Assembly: GCA_036971475.1 (NCBI GenBank)
Contig: JBAIZL010000002.1
Span: forward strand, 348,390,082 to 348,454,081
Length of the DNA: 64,000 nucleotides
Direction: 5' to 3'
Origin: Prosapia bicincta
Lineage: Eukaryota > Arthropoda > Insecta > Hemiptera > Cercopidae
Shown piece by piece: positions 48,471-64,000 of this stretch. Numbering within the stretch: the first letter of the stretch is position 1; each line of letters opens with the position of its first letter. Position numbers and translations under genes: made by a program. The notes under the pieces are model-generated. The model was not told the DNA's origin and searched no databases. It saw nothing but the letters and a program-made list of their open reading frames with translations.

Positions 48471-49237
48471 AATATATGTGCATAAGGGAGTAGTGTGAGA
48501 GTAGGGAATGAGAGAAACCTCTGAAACGATCGATGCATTTGAAGATTACAAATAATTATTATTATTTACCTCATTTTTAACTTGAGCTACTAGTTAGCAC
48601 AGTACTGTACTTACTTTTTTACTTGATAAGTAAGAAAGCACTACTACAGGCAAGTGTCTCATATTAATATAGAAATAACAGGCCGAATAAAGAAAGTGGA
48701 AATATTAATACGAGTTTAACTTTGATACTATGGTCAAAAAATATTAACAGGGATAAAAAATATCAATTGCATATCATATTAACGAGCACTACAACCTGTA
48801 AATTCTGATAATAAAACTGGACTTTGGTAGAAAACTAAACGAAGTTTTGAGATATGCTACATCAAAATTGTTAAAAAGGATATAGAAGACCGTTATATCT
48901 TACAACTGATAAAGGTTAACCATCCTGGTAAGATCCTGGTGTTTAAAGAATGCAAACAAAAGAATTCAGTCAAAGTTATCTAATATATAGGCAGAGAATG
49001 GTTAAAAAGAGGATGAGGGGAGATGAAGTAATCAGAAAGACTCCATAAGACCCTGCCTGAGAAAATTTCCTACCCCTGGGAACTGGAACGACGCAGAAGA
49101 TTAGTCATAGAGAACTGAAAGAACATATCCTATATTAATATACATTATGACTAATAATAACTGAGTTATATTACTTATACTGCTATGAAACGTTATAAAA
49201 CTATCGTTTAATAAGTAGTTGCCATGTATTTATATTG
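48471..49237. other. No gene recognised
   Basis: AT-rich sequence; 48990-49110 is GC-richer and somewhat coding-like, but no family is recognised. Confidence 0.35.
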
Positions 49238-49905
49238 CATATAATGATGCTGTTCACATTCCTTACAACAACTCAGTACGTTACCCCTTGAAGTATGCCA
49301 TACCTTGCTCCAATGTTTTGTACTCTCTCTGCGAGGGGGTGCCTAGCTCGTGTAACCATCTTACATGCATCAAGTCTTACCTCTCCAACATTGTTGAGGA
49401 GAGAATATAATGATGCTGCTTACATTCCTTACAACAGCGCTGTACGTTACCCCTTGAAGTATGCCATACCTTGTTCCAATGTCTTGTCCTCTCTCTGCGA
49501 GGGGGTGCCTAGCTCGTGTATCCATCTTAAATGCATCAAGTCTTACCTCTCGAACATTGTTGAGGAGAGCATATAATGATGCTGCTTACATTCCTTACAA
49601 CAGCGCTGTACGTTACCCCTTGAAGTATGCCATACCTTGCTGCAATGTCTTGTCCTCTCTCTGCGAGCGGGCGCCTAGCTCGTGTAACCATCATAAATGC
49701 ATCAAGTCTTACCTCTCCAACATTGTTGAGCAGAGCATATAATGATGCTGCTTACATTCCTTACAACAGCGCTGTACGTTACCCCTTGAAGTATGCCATA
49801 CCTTGCTCCAATGTCTTGTCCTCTCTCTGGGAGGGGGTGCCTAGCTCGTGTAACCATCTTAAATGCATCAAGTCTTACTTCTGCAACATTGTTGAGCAGA
49901 GCAAA
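49238..49905 (+). repeat. 166-bp satellite, 4 tandem copies
   Basis: Monomers begin 'ataatgatgctg' near 49240, 49406, 49572 and 49738. They share 'cgttaccccttgaagtatgc', 'tctctctgcgagggggtgcc' and 'catcaagtcttacctctcc'. The period is exactly 166 bp, which is why overlapping ORFs of the same 93 codons recur at 166-bp steps; since 166 is not a multiple of three, each ORF reads into the next monomer in another frame. These are not genes. Confidence 0.95.
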
Positions 49906-50729
49906 TAATGGTGCCAAGAGAAATGCAGCCCCAAATAATGTAACAAATCCATATTGAATAACTATAAAAAAGCATATTATTGAATTCACAATATACCATA
50001 ATATATTAAAATAATTAACTGTATATATAGCTTGGCAGGAAAAGAAGATTAAAATAGGTCAAATGATAAAGTTAGAACATATGCAGTGGGAAAATAGGTG
50101 GGAAATAAGAGAAACTGCTGATGTATTAAAATTCTCATGGAGGTATGTATCTTTCACACAGCTCAATTAAATATCTCACTTAATCTTGGATTCCGGAGTA
50201 AATTATAAGACAATTCTTCCTGACTACCCCCCGTCATTTGCAACTCAACAGACAAAAAAATATGAATCCGCTACCAGATTGAATAAACCATGCATACAAT
50301 ATTGTAGAAGGCCATGATGTTCTTAAAATACGCGGCCAAAAAATTTAAAAGAAATTTAGATATTCTCCTCTGCAGATCCTATTTTATAAAGGCTTAATAC
50401 ATTCCCATAGACTTTGTCTCCTCCGCTCTTCTCAATTTTGCAATGCAAGGCTTTTCGTGAGTTCTGTTTTATTTGTTTTATTGATGTCACTTGGTAGCAA
50501 GTGATAAAAAATATCAGTAAATGATTTTCCCAAGTGATATCAATTAAAACAATTGTTAACAAACATCATTATATGCAACACAAAAATTGCAAGTTCTGTT
50601 TTGTAATAACTAATTCCATCTTACTGTTCAATTATTTTTTATAGACATTTGAATGACCAGCTACTTAGCTCTCAATATGCCTAAGTGATGAAACTTTTTA
50701 CTTCATAATGTTGTAGAGCAGGGGACCTC

Positions 50730-50733
<4 letters not shown>
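49906..50733. other. No established gene; partial family A repeat at about 50500-50600
   Basis: A short open, Trp-rich stretch (about 50050-50145, IKLEHMQWENRWEIRETADV) ends at a GTATGT donor-like site but has no partner exon. At about 50510-50600, 'aaaatatcagtaaatgattt' and 'cacaaaaattgcaagttctg' match the family A core and tail. Confidence 0.35.

Positions 50734-50793
<60 letters not shown>
50734..50793. repeat. (TA)n microsatellite
   Basis: About 60 bp of uninterrupted TA. Confidence 0.95.
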
Positions 50794-50796
<3 letters not shown>

Positions 50797-52089
50797 ATAA
50801 TGAGAGAAATGGTCACTGAAAAACCCCACTTTCTTTCATTTTTTGAGCTATAAATATACATTAGTAGCACATATTTAACACTTGATTTTTAATTTAGAAA
50901 CGTTTTATACAAACAAATAAAACCTTTAAAATGTTGTTTTCTTATAAACATTGAGACAACTACCAATATTCATTGTCATCAGGCCGTTTAATATCATAGT
51001 TTTAGTTAAAATATTCTTAATAAAACAGATCTCATTAAATTTAAATTGACTATATATTTGTCACATTTTATTTATTAATTAATCTACTAATTTTTATATT
51101 GACATTAATTTGGATATTAGCATACTAGCAACGGTTTGTTGATCTAAAGTGCTTGGTTTGAACCTGTACATTCTAATCAAATTTTGCTTACTTGTCCAGA
51201 CTCGAGGCTAGCTGCAAGCCACTATTTTACATAAAATATTACTTTTAAACTTATAGGAGCTTAATTTGCTAGAAATGATAGCATGCTATAAACTGAAATA
51301 GCCTATTTACGTTTTTTAGTTTTAAGGTTTAAACTGAGGTTTAAGCAGTAGGCCTACGATACACACGCGCGTGTATGTGCACAAAAATTGCTGCACAATT
51401 CCTACAAATAATTTTTCAAAACAGAGCAAATGTTATATGTTTTAAGATATTACAACACAGTTCAATGTTTTGTAAAAAAAATGACCTAATCATTCTATTA
51501 TTCTGATATAATAGATCAATTCAAAGCAATTTTCCCGGATGATGTTTACAGAACAATTAGGTATTTATTCAATTACCTTGAAATAAAAATGATATATAAA
51601 AAGTACAATGGCTAATAAATTACATTAAAACAATGACCAAATTCTTAATAGGAGCGTTTAACTTTAAAAATACGGCTACAGGTCCTGCACAAGGCTAGCG
51701 TTTATCCATACTTTTATGAAATGTACTAATTTTCTGCGTTTATCCTTAAACACTGAAGATTTAATTTGAAGCAAATATAAACAGTTTAGATTTCCTTGTT
51801 TACACATACCCTAATCAAGAACTGCAATTATTTGTCGATGATTAAATGTGGCCTAAATGTATAGTGAGCGACAGATGCCAGCTATCTATACCCTGAACCA
51901 GGAACACCATCTTGCCGACGCCATGCCAGCTGCTACTCTATATCCTCAGTCAAATATATTCCCATGCACCCTAACTTATTCCTCGTCTATATGTTTAAGT
52001 ACAGTTTTCAGAAATTCCTAACTATTCTTCTCTGTTGACGCATTTCGGAGTAACTCCATTTTCGAAACTTAAATCAAAAGAAACAAGTT
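50794..52089. other. No gene recognised
   Basis: AT-rich sequence with no notable ORF and no recognised element. Confidence 0.4.
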
Positions 52090-52955
52090 AAAGAGTGCTG
52101 TACCGCATGCAGAGGCTCTTCCTAAGAGGCATAACAGCTACAAGGAGATGCACACCATGTGCGGCCATTAGGGTTATGTTGGGTTTTCCATCCTTGAATC
52201 TTCAAATTAGAATGAGGCTATAAAAACTGCATACCGGCTAAGTTGTACCGGGCTGTGGAAGACAAGTAGCAAACGTCATGAACAGCTATTTGGTGATTCA
52301 CTGAATGGGCTCTGGATAGAACCTCAGAATAAGATACTGCCACTTAAAAAGAAAAAAAGGAAATTACAAATTCCATATGCAAGAGGAGCATGGGCAGAGT
52401 GTAGACCCAAAAATGGTGAAATCAGGTTCACGGACGCGTCCAAGATGAAGGAAGGAGTGGGAGCAGGATTTAGTTGACACCAAAACAGATTTTATCATTG
52501 CCTGGAAGACTACAACTCTGTTTTCCAGAGGGAAGTGCTCGCAATAAAACTATGTGCTGAGGAAATAATAGGGCCTGGCAAGAGGGGCAAGACCATCTGG
52601 ATTTGCTCGGACAGTCAAGCAGCTCTGAAGGCTTTAGATGAGGCTAGTACCAGCTCTAGGCTGGTGGCTGAGACTATAGCTTCTCTAGCAGAGCGGAGTA
52701 AGTATAATTCGCTCAACCTAACCTGATTTCCAGGACATTCTGCCTGGATAGGGATTGAGAGAGCTGACGCCTTAGCAAAACAAGGGTGTATAACTCAAGG
52801 ACCGTTGTTGATGGCAGTGGACACGCCGCCTCAGGAGGGACGCAAGAGGATCACGGCACATATAGACAAGTTGTGCAGGGAAGAATGGAATGCGACCTTG
52901 GAATGCAACAAAATCCAAGGTGCTATGTTTTACTCGGGAGACTTGTAGGGCAGAG
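52090..52955 (+). pseudogene. Non-LTR retrotransposon fragment: RT C-terminus and RNase H
   Basis: Plus strand. About 52108-52216 reads LRGITATRRCTPCAAIRVML then GFPSLNLQIR, the conserved segment after the RT domain in I/R1/Jockey-type elements. RNase H follows: RFTDASKMKEGVGAGFS (D, about 52430), REVLAIKLCAEEI (E), WICSDSQAALKAL (D), FPGHSAWIGIERADALAKQG (final D). A TGA replaces the Trp normally preceding FPGH (about 52724), and other stops lie upstream. The fragment ends near 52950 without a recognised Cys-rich tail. It differs in sequence from the 32.5-kb element, so it is a separate family. Confidence 0.8.
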
Positions 52956-54013
52956 ATAATTTATACACTTGGAATAATCTATTATAATCTGTAGTCGAAG
53001 ATAAGATAGAAAATGACGTTCAAAGTACATTATCTATATCGGCACAGTTCGTGATCGATCTTCAATTCGGTTGCATCAGCGCAATTACTGTAAACGGAAT
53101 GGAAGTACCACAAACAGATCTTAATTTCCTCCATATTGAGGAATTAATCGTCTATATGCGCTAATGTACTGGGTCATTCTCACTGCTTTGGCAAGTTTAT
53201 CCGTCTAAAAGAACTGTTTTCAAATACGACCCTTATGAATCCTAATAATAACTTGTTTTTTTAAAAAATTCTTGCTGTAGGGCTATTTATGTAGTTATTT
53301 CATACGTATTCGTAAACTTCAGAAATAATTCGCTATAGAACCGATTAAATTTCAGATGCAAAATATAGAGATGAAGAAAACACTATTGGTCCCAGAGTGG
53401 TTAATTTGATTTTAGAGTCCGAAAAGATTGCTTATAGTAAAATGTGTCTATGTGATGCCGTTTATTTATCATAAACAAAAAATTAAATAACATATTCGAT
53501 ATCTCATAACACCAATGAAATGCAATTCTAGATGCGATACCTTGGAAATACACCATGCAAAACTACATGAGGTTGTACTTGTTAATGCAAGCAATTAACA
53601 TTTGCGAAGTAAGAAACTTAGGGCAAAAACAATTCTAAAATTATGTGTTTGTATTATAGAAATATCATCGAAAAAACTTAAGGATTCTCATATTCACTAA
53701 GAAATGGAAATATAACAATATAACATTCAATACACTTTCAGATACCTACTATGTATTTATTATAGTATAATGGATACAAAAACGTTTTCAGATAAATTTG
53801 GTAATTTATTATAAAATACTGCATGTATAGATTTCCGATATAATAGTCATTTATTAAATTATAATGGATACTTTGGCTACATTACAGTTAGTATAATGGA
53901 TACATAGATATCAGATAAAATAGTTGTATATTATAGTATAATGGATATATAGGTCTCAGATATACTATGTAGTGTACTGGTTACATGGTTTAGCAAATAA
54001 TAGCAATATATTA
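52956..54013. other. No gene; degenerate 'ataatggata' repeats at 53767-53980
   Basis: Four copies of 'ataatggata' with associated 'cagata' blocks occur irregularly between 53767 and 53950. Several AATAAA-like signals on the minus strand (53750-53810) could serve the gene ending at 54014. Confidence 0.4.
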
Positions 54014-58602
<4,589 letters not shown>

Positions 58603-58644
58603 GATGTCTAGAAGATCAATGGTGCCTTCTCCTGCCACTACACG

Positions 58645-58654
58645 TGTATATATA
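58645..58654 (-). promoter_or_regulatory. TATA box of the secreted-protein gene
   Basis: Minus strand CTATATATAC, about 43 bp before the ATG and therefore about 25-30 bp before a plausible start site near 58620. It is preceded by a GC-richer stretch (58650-58700) unlike the surrounding AT-rich DNA. Confidence 0.6.
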
Positions 58655-58699
58655 GCTCGAGTCCTACGCGTCAGACTAGACCGACGGGCCTAACGAGCT

Positions 58700-60743
58700 A
58701 GGCTTATCATTAGCCACGCCCTAATAAAATATAACCATTAAATTAAGAATTCTAATAAATAGAACAATAGCAATTATTGAATTCTGATATAATGGTATCA
58801 ATTTAAATTATTCACACTGCGAAATATTTCTGCTTTTACAAATCTTTACACGTAACCGATATTACAATTAAACGTTTTTTTTCTAATTTCGAGAAATATT
58901 TTAAAGGATCTAGTAAGTAGCGTGTAAGAAAATATTTAGGGTTGTATGCATTTTAACAAGAAAATATAGTTTTTGTCCCTTTGCTTAGTAGTTATTGAAA
59001 CCTGAATTATCAACGCCAAAAAGTTGAAAATAAACATTTTACCTCTTCCTAATTACGAAAGCCGGTTTTGTGTTCTTATGAAATGAAATAATTGAACGTA
59101 AGGACACAAAATGTTTTCACTACTCTTGTGTATGTGTGTAAAGTGAAAGGCTTATATGAATATTCTTTAATAAACTCAGTAACCTTATGTGTTCGTATCT
59201 TACAGTAATATCGCTTTCAATATTTCCTAATATAATAAATGCTTAATGAGGAAATAGTACATGAAGAATTTTTATAGTCTACTTTATAGATGACTGTGTG
59301 TGTGTGTGTATACCGTTTATAAATGCGTTTACATACTCTTTATTCGTCCTTTAACTTCTTTTTCGTTTTGTCCTATATAAAATACAGTACGAAGCGAGAT
59401 TATATTTCTATATGATCAGCTTTTAATTGCGTTTACATGCAGTTTATACGTGATCTCCGTCTTCTTTAACGATTGTGCTGTCTAATATACAACCCTAATC
59501 TTCACACAATGTGACAAAATAAACAGAAATACATAAAATGCCAGGTACTCAACGATAAGAATATGCATTTATGCATGAGTTGAAAATAAACAGAAATAAA
59601 ATTTTTAACATCATATAAATTTAGATCATGTATCAAGTACTTCAGGGTAAAATTCCTTCTCGTGGCCCAGAATGCAATTAAACCCAAGTAAACATATTTA
59701 ACTTGTTCATATTATTTATTTATTCATAAAAATATCTACAAACGAGCAAAGATTAAACAATTTTTAATGTAACAAAACTTCGTGTTCCCGCAGATACAAA
59801 TCTTACTAAACGTTTCTTATACCCAGCATTTGGTCTTTTCTTAGAAATATTATTAGCTGTTTGGAGTATGTCGATTATTTTACTTATTTAAAACCAAATT
59901 TCTTTATAACGTTGAGGACCAGTTACTATGAGTCTTGATTCGTTTAAGACTAAATAACTATTTATTAATTCACACACTTTGAGGCTGCTATTATTTACAC
60001 ACTCAACAAATATTTTTTATTTTAACCTGATGAAAATAGGTTTCGGTGACCAAGTGACCATCTTCCACGGCGTATGTTATGCCTCCAGAACTAGGTTTAT
60101 GAGTATTATTTATTATTATTTAGCCAGAGTTTATTGTTTATAAATAGTGTGTTATAATAAATAATAGTCTCTTTACCCTTTAACACCCACGGTCACTGTT
60201 ACTAAATATTTGATTTTCCCTATATTGTTAACACTAATATTCTTAATGCATAAGACATCCTTTATATATCTGCTTGCGTCTACCTGTAATTTCTATTCGC
60301 TTTATTTCTAGAAGGTACTAGGCGATGTATTATTTTTCACAAGTTCGTTTTCCTTAAAGTATTAAATGTAGAAACCTGCGTATTTGATTTGGCATGTTAT
60401 ACAAATAAATTGTGGGGACCCGATTTCATAAATGTATAAACTTTTCAAATTGTTCGACAAATCACACAAAACTTTTCATTCCTGTATTTTTGTAAGTCAT
60501 AAATTACTTTTCTGAAATAGTATCTTTTACAAGTGTTTATTATGTTCAGTCTAATTTTATTTTATTTTTCATAAAGAGTATTTAAATCTTCTGCCCAAAC
60601 TAAATTCGTTTTCTTTTGTAAAAACTTTTAATTGCTATTTAATAATAAAACGACATAGTTGTAATAGAAGTAACGTTGCAGTTAACAATATTTAGATCAA
60701 TGTTTTCACAATCTTGGACATAATTCAAGAGCTTTTCATTTAA
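58700..60743. other. No gene; isolated PLE-terminal-like motif near 60020-60070
   Basis: AT-rich. At about 60025-60068 the minus strand reads 'ggaagatggtcacttggtca' then 'ccgaaacc', and 'ttttcatcaggtt' follows. This is the GAAGATGG...CCGAAAC form seen at ends of Penelope-like elements. No RT lies nearby. Confidence 0.4.
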
Positions 60744-60744
60744 G

Positions 60745-61023
60745 GTGGGAAAACCAAAACAGACAACTTTCTTCTGTCAGCTTTACGTTGAAACGCATTT
60801 TGTTTTTTCTTCAGATGGAGTTGATGTTTATTTTCACCCATGTAATACTTCTGAAGCTCTGTTTGCTCTTAATGAAGCCCGTCTCAGTCTGAACACAAAA
60901 GACACCATCGAAAAAGAATCTTCACCACTGACAACCGACAAAAAGGCTGGTACGGAACGTAAGACAATTGGCGGCAGTGAACAGGATAGGAATATAGAAG
61001 CAGAGGGGAAACAAGAGGAATAA
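60745..61023 (+). CDS. Coding-like ORF, first unit of a 174-bp repeat; unknown function
   Basis: A 92-codon open frame. A strong acceptor (polypyrimidine then CAG, 60812-60814) precedes ATGGAG, so the true exon may begin at 60815 (GVDVYFHPCNTSEALFALNE, then NTKDTIEKESSPLTTDKKAG). The last 55 or so residues are hydrophilic, low-complexity, rich in Glu, Lys, Thr and Ser. They belong to a 58-codon repeat that continues downstream with frame breaks. No family recognised. It could be one exon of a repeat-bearing protein gene or a decayed fragment. Confidence 0.35.
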   Translation: MGKPKQTTFFCQLYVETHFVFSSDGVDVYFHPCNTSEALFALNEARLSLNTKDTIEKESSPLTTDKKAGTERKTIGGSEQDRNIEAEGKQEE

Positions 61024-61310
61024 CCAGGCACGAACCCGTCTAGCATTGAAGCTCTCTCAGACCTAACACAAATGATACCATCGAAAACGAATCTTCACCA
61101 CTGACAATTGACAAGAAAGCTGGTACAGAATGGAAGACAATTGGCGGCAGTGAACACGACAGGAATATAGAAACAGAGGTGAAACAAGGGAGGAACGCCA
61201 GGCACGAACCCGTCTAGCATCGAAGCTCTCTCAGTCTTAACACAAAAGACACCATCGAAAAATAAATCTTCACTGACAACTGACGAGAAAGCTGATTTTG
61301 AAACATCACA
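60880..61310 (+). repeat. 174-bp (58-codon) tandem repeat, about 2.5 copies
   Basis: 'gacaccatcgaaaa' (60901), 'gataccatcgaaaa' (61074) and 'gacaccatcgaaaa' (61249) mark units of 173 and 175 bp. They share 'tcttcaccactgacaac', 'gacaattggcggcagtga' and 'ggcacgaacccgtctagcat'. The period is a multiple of three, but single-base indels and a stop (61021) shift the frame between copies. Downstream, to about 61490, an open Lys/Glu-containing stretch (MLPKLPRFTKSPTVSLIPQP) may be the continuation. Confidence 0.85.

Positions 61311-64000
<2,690 letters not shown>

Noticed and set aside
49219..49908. Series of 93-codon ORFs at 166-bp intervals
   Set aside because: Produced by the 166-bp satellite; period not a multiple of three and no start or splice context.

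Overview
This is AT-rich eukaryotic nuclear DNA, almost certainly from an arthropod and most likely an insect. It has no operons, ribosome-binding sites or densely packed ORFs. It does have GT-AG splice signals, long (TA)n, (GT)n and (AC)n microsatellites, satellite arrays, foldback elements and remnants of many insect-type transposons: pogo/Tigger, Penelope-like, Helitron, piggyBac, non-LTR elements with RNase H, and an RTE-like LINE. A hemipteran would fit, but the sequence alone does not settle the taxon. Nearly all protein similarity in the window comes from mobile elements.

Layout. 1-5.9 kb: a 133-bp tandem repeat, a 215-bp foldback, a decayed minus-strand retroelement gag-protease region (legible DTGA protease motif), and a 128-bp satellite organised in 256-bp dimers. 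8.5-11.6 kb: a pogo/Tigger transposase fragment, then a Penelope-like element whose reading frame is split by a 5'-truncated Helitron. 12.3-23.4 kb: a very large foldback-type element of about 11.1 kb. Related ends abut (TA)n tracts, and subterminal arrays of about 140-bp monomers lie in opposite orientation on the two sides (about 10 monomers left, about 16 right). The interior holds further inverted repeats and what may be a P-superfamily transposase remnant. 24-32 kb: dispersed repeats, a 51-bp (17-codon) minisatellite, an internally deleted piggyBac and a 350-bp foldback. 32.5-41.2 kb: a 5'-truncated non-LTR element, a candidate non-autonomous LTR element and a nearly full-length but dead RTE-like LINE. 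43.7-52.9 kb: microsatellites, foldbacks, a 166-bp satellite and another non-LTR RNase H fragment.

54.0-58.6 kb (minus strand) holds the one convincing host-type gene. It has a TATA box, a signal-peptide exon, good splice sites, a long Lys/Asn/Ser-rich helical exon and a short terminal exon, and would encode a secreted protein of about 350 residues of no recognised family. It carries two in-frame stops and an unresolved phase problem, so it is a decayed gene, a null allele or an assembly-error case. Complementary (AC)n and (GU)n tracts lie on either side of its second exon.

60.7-64 kb: a plus-strand coding-like stretch with 174-bp (58-codon) repeats, then a GC-richer stretch with short unrecognised ORFs.

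The most notable structures are the giant foldback element with inverted satellite arrays (including a 5-monomer, about 700-bp higher-order repeat), the in-frame Helitron-in-Penelope nesting, and a recurring small RNA-like motif (CTGAWGATG, stem, CGAAA) with compensating stem changes.
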